Shown here: piece by piece, positions 46,862 through 59,143 of the stretch
Layout: each line of letters begins with the position of its first letter
Position numbering within the stretch: the stretch's first letter is position 1
Assembly (NCBI GenBank): GCA_947095585.1
Contig: OX352765.1
Coordinates: 89,364,965-89,428,964, forward strand
Direction: 5' to 3'
Length of the DNA stretch: 64,000 nt
Origin: Nephrocerus scutellatus
Taxonomy: Eukaryota > Arthropoda > Insecta > Diptera > Pipunculidae
Translations under genes and position numbers: made by a program
The notes under the pieces: model-generated
Told to the model about the DNA's origin: nothing
Databases searched by the model: none
What the model saw: the letters and a program-made list of their open reading frames with translations, nothing else

Positions 46862-46915
46862 TCATCATATTTGGCTCTACAACCTGGGTTCGGTCTTGCA
46901 ATAAAGGCTCCGCTA
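46862..46915 (-). mobile_element. Orphan 3' tip of an RTE-like LINE
   Basis: The minus strand ends GTTGTAGAGCCAAATATGATGATG, the shared 3' terminus of the RTE-like family. Only about 50 bp remains. Confidence 0.6.
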
Positions 46916-49394
46916 ATCTCTCTTCACCATTTAGGAATTAGTTATTATTTTTTGCGCAGCTAGAACTAGAACTTCTTTTAGGGAGATAAGGTAGTAAAAT
47001 TCAAGTGTCATCGTTCTAATAAATTGTTGTCTTAATTTATAATACGGGCAGCTGCGTGGAGTTATATTAAGCTGACAAATTACATGTTCCGAAGATAGGT
47101 TGACGAGTTTATGTAAGAGCAATCAATTGGATCTTATTGACGTACTTCTAATAACTTATCATAGGCATAGAAAACTTTTCCTTTCCAATTTCACATGCAG
47201 TCATTCGTTCAGTAACGCTTTACATCTTCTATATGTACGCTTACTTAGGAATTCATATTCCAAAGCGTATTTCTTTGAGGCCTGACAGTACAATTTACAG
47301 AGAGATGTTCTTCTTCAAAAGTTTCTCCAATACCATCCTCATAGTTAAAGTTTTGATCCGTTTTTGACTTTTTTTGTTTACTGTCTTTTCAAAAAAATGC
47401 ATTGTTTCCGACGAAAAAAAAGCGAAAATTATTACTTTATATAAAATTTCCTCTTCCATTTAGCAATTATTCATTGGAGAGTACTCTTTCCTATATAGTG
47501 ACACAGAGTGGACGCACTCAGTCAGACACAGATACGTGAATATTTTTTGTAAATTCAATGTCGAAAGTTATTCAATCCTGCGATTTGCATTTCATGCATC
47601 CACTTTAGCGAATGGCAAATTCGACTCCACTCGAAACGAGGTGACTAAGGACACATTGCTTGAATACCAACTAAGGGGGGAAAAACCGACATTTACAGAA
47701 TTTTTATGAATTTTCTACCACCCCAATCAACGGCGTCAGCTCAGTACATGAATAAATTAGTTGTATGTATAATACTTGGACATCATAACTCCTCAGCAAG
47801 GACATGGACGGGTGAAAAAAACCCAAATAAAAACCGACTCTCCCTGATCTCCATAACAATGTCAATGATAGGATAATATACGAGAACCACTCGAGAATGA
47901 AAAAAACCTACACACAGTGCATAGGAAGTACATGCGCTTTCACGCGGTCCTTGTGCAAGCAAAACACCCGAAGAATTGACACTATATAGCATGGAAACAC
48001 ACACATAAAAGTGATAATTTATGTGACCTTTTTTCCATTGCGACAGTCTACCGAGCTGTGACATGTATAGCACAATTATTAGCGAGGCAACAATTTAGCT
48101 TTAAAAATATCCTTGGAGATAATGTATATAACATGCACCCTGTACAGTAAGCGAACAGTATAATTAATGAAAATCAACTACCAGAACAACACAAATATTA
48201 GGTGTTTTCGATGAATGTTTCAATGGAAGGATAGATAGTGTTATGAGGGCATCTTCAGTAAACCTTTAAAAGTCAACTCACTTCACATTGCATTGACAAC
48301 ACAAAAGAATTTAATTTAGCAAAATTATGAATCCGAAATATCATCAGAGTGGTCTCAACTTTAAAGGACAAAACTGACTTTGCAAAAAAAAAATGAAATT
48401 GCGTCCGCTCATGAAATTCAAAAAGTATCTCGCCTTAGCTTAATTCAGAGCTATGCGAATTATTTTATTCTTCAGAGAATGCAAATTCGTATTTATCCTT
48501 GGGGATGTCGGGCGCGAACTTTGCCACCGAGTAGTCAAAATGATGCGACGGAATTTGTTGGCCTTTTTGCCTTGTTACTGTGTCTTGGTAAAATTTTGGT
48601 GAAGGGGATGAGGCACCCACCATTCACACTCATAAAAAAATGGATGTCAACTCGTAAACTGGTGACACTGAAGACCATCGCACTGAACCGGCACTATTAT
48701 GCGTATATGGAAATCCTGATATTACCTTTAATTACAAAAAAAGATAAACGATTAATTAAATAAAACGAACATCGACTAGTGACATACAACATGAATAATT
48801 CCACATGCATGGAAGAAGTGACTAATTACCGCAGAGAATGAATGACCCATTCAGTATGCGTGATAACATTGTCGTGTTTATGCAGAAGGACAATTGGGCG
48901 GCATGTTACCAACCGGTGGTGGTGGTTTGAGTGTCATAACAAATAACGACAGTAATATCGGTCTGACTGTATGGAGTGATTATTATTCGCTGATGCGATC
49001 GCGTCCAAGTGATATCCAAAGGATATGAAAATTAAATGCAAAGCGCAATGCTTCTCTTTGCAGTTTACTCGCAACTTGCGAGTTTTTGAAGTTTCACCGA
49101 AATGAATGAATGAATTGTATAATTAAACTTCAAATGGGATGTGTTCCATAGGGTAAATATCATGAATGAACTAATGTTGTGAAAAGATAATCAACTTGTA
49201 ATATAAGTTCATCTTATCCTATTGTCGTACTGAATTTTAGTTTTGGAAATGCATATTTTTTAATTCATTGCTTATAACAATAAAAGCTCGTGCTACTTTT
49301 TACCATGAACATTAAAAAAATTGCCTTTTTTCTGCTCAGGTCTAACGGGCAAATACAAAACCTAAATACTCAACTTATTTTCCTAGAGATCATC
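46916..49394. other. No supported gene
   Basis: AT-rich DNA. The longest frame, 127 codons at 48380-48763 on the plus strand, has no domain I recognise and no splice context. I see nothing else. Confidence 0.35.
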
Positions 49395-49490
49395 ATCTAT
49401 ATTTGGCTCTACAATCGGGATTGTGTGCTGGCTTCCCAGTTATCCTAAATATCATCATATTTGGCTCTACAACCGGTGTCCGGTCCAAGC
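49395..49490 (-). mobile_element. Two tandem orphan 3' tips of RTE-like LINEs
   Basis: TATTTGGCTCTACAATCGGG at 49401 and CATCATATTTGGCTCTACAA at 49452 are two adjacent minus-strand 3' ends of the same family, about 50 bp apart. They could be two insertions or a duplication. Confidence 0.6.
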
Positions 49491-49760
49491 TGAGTGATCG
49501 AACTATGGCATCGTTCCTGCCCGTTCAATGCAGGTCGTATTGGATAGTCTCTAATGTGCACCGCAAGACTCAGCTTTGTCTCCGATACTCTTTTTGATTT
49601 TTTTATTAATTATCTCTTGTACGCTCCTTCTAATCCAAGTCTGTGCGTCTCTCTTTTTCGCAAGCGGAGCTCAAACAAGAATATATGTTGAGCACATTAA
49701 ATTCTGACCTGAAGAGCATAAAAAGGTGGCAATTTTACAATAGACAAGAATTTAACATTT
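49491..49760 (+). mobile_element. Decayed copy of the Jockey/CR1-like element at 44285
   Basis: CAGGTCGTATTGGATAGTCT, CTCAGCTTTGTCTCCGATACT, GAGCTCAAACAAGAATATATG and TCTGACCTGAAGAGCATAAA follow 44428-44690 in order. The FADD region is deleted. Confidence 0.6.
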
Positions 49761-50097
49761 CCCAAATCCCAATGCCCAATGTAGCTTACTGGTATATACC
49801 ATATTCGCAAAGAAAAACGTTCAGTGGCTCCAAATCACACGAACGAGGTGGCAAATTTCTGAATGGAGATAACACGGTCATCATACTTTGACTTTAATAA
49901 CTTGGATTTTTGACAGCTTTTTGGCACCTTTCACCTTCTTGTTAATACCAGATGTGCTCCAAGTCAACCTTTTTCAATTTATCTCAAAAATAGTCAATCA
50001 ACATGGTCCAGCGACCTTCATTAAGTGTGACTGTCTTGATAAAGAAGTGTGGGTTATACATAGTTCCGTCCAGCATTAGACTAGCCTCATATTAACC

Positions 50098-50252
50098 GCA
50101 GTACAGTACAGCATAAAGTAGCCGAGGTTTTAGAGCATAAATGTTATACTTAATGACAAACTTTCACATTTAGTCCAGCATTTAGTCTATGATTGCGTGC
50201 TCTAAAAACCCCTGCTTCACTCCGCTGTGCTAGGCTGCTGTTGGTCACAAAC
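50098..50252. mobile_element. Small foldback element (about 150-bp hairpin)
   Basis: CAGCATAAAGTAGCCGAGGT-TTTAGAGCA on the left pairs imperfectly with TGCTCTAAAAACCCCTGCTTCACTCCGCTGTG on the right. It looks like a short MITE. The ends are approximate. Confidence 0.45.
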
Positions 50253-50544
50253 CGGCGCTAAACAGTAAGTTTTTGTCTGTTCATTTCGGAAACTCCATTC
50301 TCATGAGATCTTTGAGTGTTGACAAGTTATCACAGTTATTAAAGATTCTGTTTCAAAGTACTCATACTTTTTACAAACTTTTGATTTTATATCTGGTCTT
50401 GTTAGCCAAAAGCACAAATGCTGTGCTATGGATTTGTAGACAATTGAATTAACTTAAATACTGCATCAGCCATAATGAGTTTTTTTTGCGTAGTTTTCAA
50501 AATACTCGCATTTAAAAATTTTTTTTTTTAAAAAAATTAAATAA

Positions 50545-50927
50545 AATTCGATAGCGACTGAGTATTTTTTCAGTTTTCTCAGGGGTACTAACCACTATGA
50601 ATGAAAAAATTACGCCATCGCAAGCGGAGCGCTAACTAATTGTTTTAAAATAAGTCCCATAAAATTTTGACTGGTAGAAGCCGACATATACGACTCGGCA
50701 AACAAACGTACATGAAAATTTTGTTTGCGAACGTGTGTACAATTTGTACGTTTGTACGTTTATTTGCCGGGTCGTATATCTCGGCTTCTACAAGTCAAAA
50801 TTTAATGGGACTTGTTTTAAAAAATTGGTTAGCGCTCGGCTTTCGATAGTGTAATTTTTTCATTCATAGTGGTTAGTACCCCTGAGAAAACCGACAAAAA
50901 TACTCAATCTACGCATCGCTATCGATT
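50545..50927. mobile_element. Foldback/MITE with arms of about 150 bp
   Basis: CGATAGCGACTGAGTATTTT, then TTCTCAGGGGTACTAACCAC, then AGCGGAGCGCTAACTAATTG on the left are mirrored on the right by GGTTAGCGCTCGGCTTTCG, GTGGTTAGTACCCCTGAGAA and CGCTATCGAT. The loop centre is near 50740 (GTACGTTTGTACGT). There is no coding content. Confidence 0.8.
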
Positions 50928-53379
50928 TTTTTGAAGCCTGAACGTTTGCAAAGTAAAATGTAGTTTTTTTCAGTCTATTTCGCTGAAATAATTCAATAGC
51001 CTTTCAAAATTGTACGAAATGCAAATCTTTTCATCTTAAAAATTTACATTTCTTTCAATTAATACTAGCACTAAGCCTGTAGCTAGAAGCGTTTGAAAAG
51101 TTATGAGGTGTAAAGATTATTATGCAGGTCCTATAATTATTTTACATTTTTTTTCTTCAAAAAAATGCCAGCAATGGGTCTGTCCCTAGAAGCGTTCAAG
51201 AGTTATGGAGTGAATAGTGTCCTAGGTAAAAATCAGGTTTCTTCCTCTTAAAACGCTACAGCCAACGCGTAGTGTTGATGTCGCATGCGATTTTTTTCTT
51301 CATGTGATTTACTTAGGAATCACCCCAGTAAGTATTTTTCTGAAAATCAAATACACCCTGTATACTGATTTTCTTGTTATATCTACGACAAAAGTAAAAT
51401 ACATGCTCTCTATGTCACGAAACCTTACGAGAGTGGTTTTTGAGTGCAAGCAGTTAAACAGCCACACTTCAAAACATTATTAGAATATATATCCACTTAT
51501 TCCAAACATAATATCCGAGATAGAAGATATTTAGATAATTCCCCACTAATTGATTGTATCAAATTGTGCCATATCCATGCATCCAAGAATATTATTTCAA
51601 TCGAGCTGTATTATCATCAATGCCATATTCAAGTTAATTGAAGTCATCCAATGGGAAACCAAGTACTTATCTAACAGAACATTAATTAACCATTTGTAGG
51701 CTACAAATCGAGCTTATCCACTAAACATATTCATATGGTAATCATAGACAGCAGTACTCCAAGTTTCCAGAGTACTTCATGTCCTTGATGTTTTACCCTA
51801 AAATGGAAAATTAATAATATGTCAACCCATCCGTTCTGCATCGCGCTGTCTGTTCTGTATCCGTTAATTCGCGTCGTTCACAGCTTTGGCGTAGTTTCCG
51901 CGTACTCTGCTGTGGTTGGCGGTTTTTCAATTGATGAATTAATGCCATTGACTGCCAAAAATGTGGCATAAGCAAGCATCAGGCTCCTACAGCTGAATGG
52001 CTTTTGTGGCCACGAGTGGTGATGATGACAGTACAGTGCGGCGGTAGCGGCTACCAATACTGGCACAAAATACTGTAAACACACGCTCATCTGATAATGC
52101 CATAAAAAAAGAACAAGATTAATGCATTTTAATTTTTATCGCTCTCTCGAAAATATTAATAAATAACTCAACCAGCCGCCCTCATGAATAGTTTAACATA
52201 ATTAATAATGAAAATAGTCCTAGGCAGGTCACCTCACCGGCAAAATGTTATGCAAATAACACCCTAAACACAAACACACACACACACAGATTGTAAGTCA
52301 ACTGTTAATAGCAATCAAATGCAATAAAATTGCTGTGGCGCCAATTAAAATTTATTCGAATTGAAATGCAAATTTTGGTTTTGGTTTGTGCGATGGGCGG
52401 CGCGCTTTACAAATACAAATACGCAAATAGTCCTTGTTGTTGTATTAACCCATTCTGGGTGTGAATATTTAGTGTACATGCACACGCACACGCACACGCA
52501 CAACACAAATCATTTGCCGCTTGCCACAAATAATATGCCACAACTCCAGTTTACCATTCGGAGGTAAATAGATTGCATTGGACGATTTCACACGTATTGG
52601 TATTGTATAGGACATAGATTAGATGCACCTCGTCATGGGGATGAAGAGAACGGCTGAGTGCTTAGTGGTGGTAGCTAGGCTGCGCTTTTACTATTGCACC
52701 TGTTTCCATTTGCCGCTTGCCTCAATTAAAGAACACAAATCACCGCATCGATTTATTTGCATGCGGATGAATAGTCGTCCAACCGTGGAACATTCAACAT
52801 GAAACTATCGCACACGTGGTGCCAAAAGTGGAAATCGATCGTGATCATGTGCGTTGCGGTGGTCTGTTAGGGTTTTTCCTTTAAGTTAACAAGCCACGTA
52901 AAGCGCAAAAGAGTGGTAAATTGCGGTAAGTGCTTGTAGTAGAGACACAAAGTAAAGGATTTTGCTTCATGGAATGGGCTGATGCTTGTAGTAAGAGCAT
53001 CTTCATCCAGATGAGGTCAACACACCATTAATGATTGACAAAATCCATGATATCGAATTAAATGGCCACAAAGATAGTAAACTGGCAAAGCATTTTTTTT
53101 ATAGGGAAGAGTTTTATTTCTCCCAACATAAAGATTTTAATACATGAATATGGAGGTAGGTAGGTAGAGTGGCTGTTCTTGTCATCCTGAAATAGCGCTT
53201 TAGTGCGCCGTTTAACTGCCACAGTCCTCAGAAAAGGAAAGGAAAAGAAAAAAAGATACTGTATAGTTATATCTACCCCGGCGGTGGGGGGTATAGAAAA
53301 CACCGCGGCAGGGAATGCCTGGGGTAAGAGTCCTCTAAAATTCCATTCCGTGTTGGGGTCCAGCAGCATCTTATTCTTA
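50928..53379. other. No supported gene
   Basis: AT-rich DNA with (CA)n at 52271-52289 and CACACG repeats at about 52480-52502. A 70-codon minus-strand frame (51878-52090) starts with a hydrophobic, signal-peptide-like stretch but shows no domain and no splice partner. Region 53200-53300 shares ACTGTATAGTT with 54098. Confidence 0.35.
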
Positions 53380-54070
53380 TCTGGCTCTTCCACGGAAGAT
53401 AAATAAAAAGTCGCGGGTACTTAGAGCATGCTCTTCGTATTTGGCGACCTAGAAAGGGCCACTGGTACTTAGAGATGCTTACACTTGGACAAACTCTTCG
53501 TATTTAAGTGGTCAAGTCTAACATATGTGAGAAGGGCCTAGGATTGCTTGCTGTCCTAGTGGCAAATGATAGGGTTCGAAGATCGGGAAGGATGTGCTGC
53601 CAGGGTTTTGTCTTGTCAAATGCCCAGGCACTCATACCTGAACGAATGGGTGATTCTTGATGCCAGATCTGACCAAGGTCGCGTGTGGAAAACTCGGGAT
53701 AGCTTGCTATCCTGATGGCAAGTGAGATGGCTTAGGTTACGGACGGATGTGCTGCTAGGATTTCGCCTTGTCAAATGCCCAGGCACTCATACCTGAAATT
53801 TCCGAAGCCATAAATGTCAGACCCTATCCAAGGTCGAATTGGTACCACGGGTGTTGTCTTGCCCAACGGATGAGATTAACCTTCGGGGAAAATGAGTCTG
53901 AGAGACCAGATGGAACTCTTCGGAGGACTACCTGGACTGGGACAACAATGGTGCGGACCCAAATTCGTTCTGGGGATGTAGGGTGGGGCTGTAAGGTTTA
54001 CTCCTGCAAGGGAGCAACGCTAGATGGGAGATATACAATGAGTATGCTTCATGCCGCAAGGTAGGTAAAC
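53380..54070 (+). repeat. Dispersed repeat (as 27360-27840) with an internal 155-bp tandem duplication
   Basis: GGATGTGCTGC, CTTGTCAAATGCCCAGGCAC and TCATACCTGAA occur twice, about 155 bp apart (around 53588-53640 and 53743-53795). The rest follows the order of the 27360-27840 copy. A LINE leader is possible, but no conserved frame was found. Confidence 0.65.
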
Positions 54071-54124
54071 GCGGGGCTCTTCCCCAACTCTACAACTACT
54101 GTATAGTTTTATCCAACCTGTAGC

Positions 54125-54775
54125 ATTGCTTACTTACTTATGTCATATATCCCCTTGCGGGTACTAGGACTACAACGCGCCATCGCGTGCGGTTCCTGGC
54201 AATGAGCTTCAGCTTTCTACAACTCTTTCCCTATTGCCGTGACTCCTTCTCAATTTTTCTGCATCATCATGTATTTCTCGGACGAACTGTTCTTCTACCA
54301 TCCTGAGATAACGGATTCCATTGCATTGCGTTGTTTGCTATGGAACTGTCGCCTTTTCGGAGTATTTGACTAATCCACTGCCACTTCCGTCGTTGGATGG
54401 TTGTGCCTATTGGTTCCTGACCCGTTCTCTAGTAAAGATGTTCGTTAGAGATACGGTTAGGCCAGAACACTGTTAAGCTGTTCCGTAGGCACCTATTTAT
54501 GAAAATTTGTAATCTTTTTGTGATAGTAGCGGTGCTGCACAGACACACAGATTGAACGGAACAGTCGCAGCTTGGTGCTTAAGCTGAACGCATTGCTTCG
54601 CCATATAATGGACATCATTCCAATCAATGATTTTACTTTGCCGATTCGGTTGACAATGTTCTGTTCGGTTCCACCTTCGATCGAGACAATACTCCCAAGA
54701 TATTGGAAATTCTCTACTCTCTCTACCGGTTGTCCAGCAATGTTTACTTGAGGTACTGAGTTAGTGCCGTTAGTG
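54125..54775 (-). mobile_element. Non-LTR element C-terminal RT region, relative of 40180-40870
   Basis: On the minus strand, VNIAGQPVERVENFQYLGSI, then VSIEGGTEQNIVNRIGK and STKLRLF are followed by strongly broken C-terminal sequence ending near the CGCGTTGTAGTCCTAGTACC segment. Many stops are present. Confidence 0.7.
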
Positions 54776-55044
54776 CGTTCATGCTGAAATCAAATTACGC
54801 AAATGTAGAAAAAGCCGCTCAAATTCGGGCCTTTATCTTGAACAGAGATTGCACTGCACTGTTTAGGTTCCCTTTAAAATTCACTGCAATGCAGACTTCT
54901 TAAAGTAAAAAAACATACTGGGAGTAGTACATACTTACTACTTAACACAAGGAAAAGATAATGTCAATCAATCTATATATTAGTACCTATAAAGAGAAAA
55001 CATTGTACCCCTTCTTAAGCATATTGCGCGCAAGGAGGCTTGTG

Positions 55045-55905
55045 GGATTTGGCATCATCATCATATTGACCGATTTCGACCCAATATCATCCAGTTTGGC
55101 ATCTCTTAACTCTGGGCATCCTGGTCTACGCCATCCTTCCAGCGCAGGCTTGGCCAGCCTCGCTGTCGTGTTCCATAAATCCTACCGCAAAGGACTTTTC
55201 GCTCATGCGAGCTAGGTTTCCTGCCCACCGGAGCCTACCGAGCTTAATTCTCTTCACGATGTCGACATCGCGGTAACGCTCGTAGATCTCATCATTCTTA
55301 AAAAAAACTCCCGAATCATCGTTCCTCCCATACGAGGCCAACAATACTCCCTAAGACTTTTCTCTCGAGCACGGAGAGAGGTAAGAATGCTTTTTGCTAA
55401 GCACCCTAGTCTCGGATCAAGATGCAAGTACTGGTCTGACTATTGTCTTATATACCAGCAGCTTGGATTGTTATGGTTAGGTTCCTGGATTTGAATAGTC
55501 TTGACAGACTGTAGTAGGCTTTGTTGGCTTTAAGCAACCGTGCGCGTATTTCTGGTTCCATGCTGTTATCGGCTGCTACAGTTGACCCGATATATTTAAA
55601 GGATAGCACTACTTCAAATTCGGGCTCCACTATTTTAATTGCATAATGTTTGATCTTCAAGTCACAGATGTGGCCACCATGTACTTAGTTTTGCTCTCAT
55701 TTATGTGCAACTCCTGATTTCCTGCCGCCTGCTCGATGATCTGGATGAAAGCTTTCTGTACAGCTCTTGGGTTTCTACCAACGATGTCAATATTGTCTGC
55801 GTAAGCAAGTTTCTTAATGAACTTATAGAGGATGGTTCTTCTCGCCGTTAAGTCAGAGTCTCGCATCACTTTCTCCAACGCCAGGTTGAATCCCATTATC
55901 GGAGC
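55045..55905 (-). mobile_element. RTE-like LINE, RT 3' half, minus copy
   Basis: Frames at 55896-55657 (NLALEKVMRDSDLTARRTIL, LAYADNIDIVGRNPRAVQKA), 55660-55448 (FKYIGSTVAADNSMEPEIRA) and 55344-55126 (EIYERYRDVDIVKRIKLGRL, RWAGNLARMSE) run in order. The catalytic box is YADN, so one Asp is lost. The 3' end near 55060 keeps ATATGATGATGATG. Confidence 0.85.
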
Positions 55906-56217
55906 CTGTTATAGATATTGAATTATTTAGGTTAATACCAACGCAAATATCAATAGCATGCGGTACCGCCTGGAAAACCGAGGGACTTTTTGCCAACGGT
56001 ATCGAGACTTTGGTGTTGGTTCCAAAGATACCAGCTCCAACTCCAGTACGGTACCATAACGAACAGATGCATAGAAAATCGAAATAATATCACCATGTCA
56101 TCCAGTTCTGTGCTTTGTTTAAAGTGTTTCAAGTCTTTAGCTCATCAGGAGGTTAGTGGTTATCCATCCAGTGTTTATCCAGATGTTTGTGCCTTCTGTA
56201 TGCTAATGCCAAACTAG
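55906..56217. other. No gene seen
   Basis: Short unassigned segment between two LINE fragments. Nothing was recognised. Confidence 0.3.
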
Positions 56218-56440
56218 ATTAGAGTAGAGCAGCTTCCGCAGAAGTCATTAATTTCAAGACCCATCATTCTCGCATATTTCCCCAGAAGGCAGTGTGTCCC
56301 CACAACCGTTCTTAGCTTTAGTCTTTGTAGCAAAATTGGTACATTTGAGCGCTTCAAGATTTGGCCAAACTTCATATGCAGTAAGTCATACGAATACCTT
56401 ATGAACTGACAACTCTTCAACAAGAACAACAATTCGAAGC
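56218..56440 (-). mobile_element. I/LOA-like LINE, RNase H C-terminal fragment
   Basis: The minus-strand frame with KRSNVPILLQRLKLRTVVGT, HCLLGKYARMMGLEINDFCG and SCST parallels the TGHCLIGRHAARLGVFSNDF segment at 61260-61350. Confidence 0.6.
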
Positions 56441-57436
56441 TTGAGATTTTCTTTAGGTAGATAAATTACTCTATCTATACACAAATTCATCAAAGGATAG
56501 GTATCCAAAACCAAACCAAAACCAAAAACCGAAATGACAACACAAAATAAAGCAAACCAAGGATTACCTTAATTGCATTACTAATGAAAGAAGTTTCCTA
56601 AATTGATATCCTGGATCACACAATTTTCTAATTGGAAATTGCATCAAAATCTACGGGTAGAACAAAATTGAAAACGAAAACGAAAACCAATCGAACTGAA
56701 AGTTTCATATGGAAATAATAATTCTCCCTTCCATCGGTGTGCGACTCATGTTTGGAAATAAATCTTCTTCTTTATTTTGAAAGAAGATTCAATTTGAAGC
56801 ACAAACAATACAAGAATACAGAAATGAGTGTACTTCCGATACCAGAAATACCGAGTAGATCTCTTGAGTTCCTGGACTAGGCACGCAAGTATCTTTTTTG
56901 CTGTTGTTGTTCATGTGCTTTTTTATATACAAACATTGTAGTCATAACTGTGAAATGCATTTATAACGCACATCTGAACATGAAGTTACTAATATGAAAT
57001 GAATGAGCGCATCAGAGAAATCAATGAATGTACGAGTCCTTTTTAAGTTTCTTTTCATTTGTATGCAGTGTGCTGGTGTGCACGAATGGATCCTGTCATG
57101 CATAATTATATTTAATGTTGCACGCAATATCATAAATACAGAGAATATTTTTGGTAAATACAATTTTCACAAAATGAATTGATTTTTCACATTTTCTGGA
57201 TGAGTTAACAAGCAATAAGGGGATTGTTATCAGCTGAAAATTAAAATGATTTACTCGTAACGCGAACTTGTAAGTTCCCAGCGCTTTACCATTAATTATT
57301 GGAATTTAATCAACTGGATTTTTTTTATTATATTAGCCACAACTTTTGTTACAGTCAAACATATTACATATTACATATATTGCACTTAAAATCACTAATT
57401 TTAATATGGATCTAATTTGGGACCATTGGCAACTAA
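56441..57436. other. No supported gene
   Basis: AT-rich DNA with A-rich patches (AACCAAACCAAAACC at about 56505). No domain or RNA gene was seen. Confidence 0.35.
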
Positions 57437-59143
57437 AATAGTGAAGCGTGCATTTTAAGTAGTGCAATCCTTTAACTATCTCGGGTCAACTGTAGCAGCC
57501 GATAACATAATACGCAAACGGTTGCTTAAATTCAACAAAGAAGAGTCTGTCAAGACTCTTCAAATCCATGAATTTAACCATAACATCCAAGCTGATGGTA
57601 CATAAGACAATGGTCATACCAGTACTTACTGGGTGACTGACACGAAGTGTTACCAAATTCAGATTGTTATTGCTGTCAAACCAGTGATGACAGAGCGCTC
57701 AAATTTACATTAATCATAGTTCATTTCATTGCTTTATTGCTCTATTTTTGGCTGGAAAACACCAGCCGCAGATCGTAGCCAGTTAAAACATCTGCATGTG
57801 AATAAAATGTTTGTGTATCGCACCTTAATCGTTATAACGATACTGGCAGCATTACAAAACGCCATGGTGGTGGACCGAAACGCACTGCTCCATCGCCGGA
57901 TATCATTCGGAAGGTGAAGGCCAAATTGGCTCGGAATCCGCGCCGTAGCGGCAGAACATTTCGCTCGAACGGATGCAGCACATATTGAAAGATCATCTTG
58001 GACTAAAGGCCTTGAAGTTCCAAAAAACGCATGGTCTCATCGATGCTCAAAAAAAAGTTAGAGTGCAAAGAGCAAATGAGTTGCTACGCTTGCACGAAAG
58101 TGGCGATTTGCCGAATTTGGTTTTCTCCGATGAGTCACCGTTCGTTACTGAGCAATATGTGAACAAGCAAAACGACCGGATTTACTTGTCCCGCAGTTCT
58201 ACTGAAAATTTGGATACCAACGGATTGCCACTCGAAACCAAGCGCCGCCGATGGTGATGGTTTGGGCCACCGTAACGGCCGAAAGCCGTTCACCGCTCAG
58301 AGTTTTTGGACCGTGGCATCAAGATAAATGCTCAAATTTATCGGGATCATGTGTTGGAGGGAGCGTTGAAGCCTTGGGCATAAAAACATTTCAGCCGCAG
58401 AGCCTGGACACTTCAACAGGACTCGGAGCCGAGTCATAAAGCACGCGTCATTCAAGATTGGCTGAGAAACAATGTTCCGCGGTTCATTTCCACTGCCCAA
58501 TGGCCATCAAATTCACCGGATGCAAATCCGCTAGATTTCTCGGTTTGGGATATTTTGAAGAGCAAGGTTGGGACAAAAAATACCAAAGTGTCGATCATCT
58601 CAAGCAAGCGCGTCGCCAGGAATTGGCCAAAAACCGCAGAGCCACTTCCGTGCTGCATCCAATAGCTTTGTCGGCTGTTTGAAGGCTATAATCACAGCCA
58701 AATCAAAAACTGCTAATGCAATTCTAAAATTTAAATATTTGTGAACATTTTTTACTTTTACTCAAAAAAATTCATCAAAAAATAAAAATTCTGTTGCGTT
58801 TTGTTTTCGTAACACTTCGTGTCAGTCACTTAATTTTTAATATATCCTTATTCTGCAATTCAGTGCTTCAGCAATGTGTGCTCTTTTCACTTCCTCACTT
58901 TATATATGTATCCGAAACTTGGGTGCTTAGCAAAAAGCATTCTAACCTCTTAGCCGCGTTCGAGAGAAAAGTCTTACGGAGAATTGCTGGCAAAGCCTAC
59001 GCTGGAAGGATGGCATAGACAAGAACGCTCAGAGTTTAGGGATGCCAAATTGGATGACATCGGCTCAAAATCGGGACCGGTGGAGAGATTTTTTGCGGGA
59101 GGCCAGGACCGGACACCGGTTGTAGAGCCAGATATAATGATGA
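57437..59143 (+). mobile_element. RTE-like LINE 3' copy interrupted by a maT-like transposon
   Basis: LINE sequence runs 57437-57628 (QSFNYLGSTVAADN region to the CAGTACTTAC site) and resumes near 58905 (TATGTATCCGAAACTTGGGT) to the 3' end GAGCCAGATATAATGATGATG at 59143. Between them lies the maT-like element plus about 70 bp of unassigned sequence. The LINE is therefore older than the transposon insertion. Confidence 0.8.
57629..58830 (+). mobile_element. maT-like (DD37D) transposon, full length but inactivated
   Basis: Both ends carry the same 20-bp terminal repeat, GTGACTGACACGAAGTGTTA at 57633 and its complement at 58810-58829, flanked by TA on each side. The transposase is split among three frames: an N-terminal piece near 57780, ERMQHILKDHLGLKALKF to LVFSDESPF, then QDSEPSH and NSPDANPLDFSVWDIL. 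The interval between the second Asp (QDS) and the third (LDF) is 37 residues, which points to the DD37D maT-like group. Frameshifts near 57960 and 58230 and stops make it non-autonomous. Confidence 0.85.

Noticed and set aside
48380..48763. 127-codon plus-strand frame in an empty region
   Set aside because: No domain, no signal, no splice context, and AT-rich composition; not reported as a gene.
51878..52090. Signal-peptide-like 70-codon frame on the minus strand
   Set aside because: The hydrophobic start is suggestive, but there is no cleavage motif, mature domain or partner exon.
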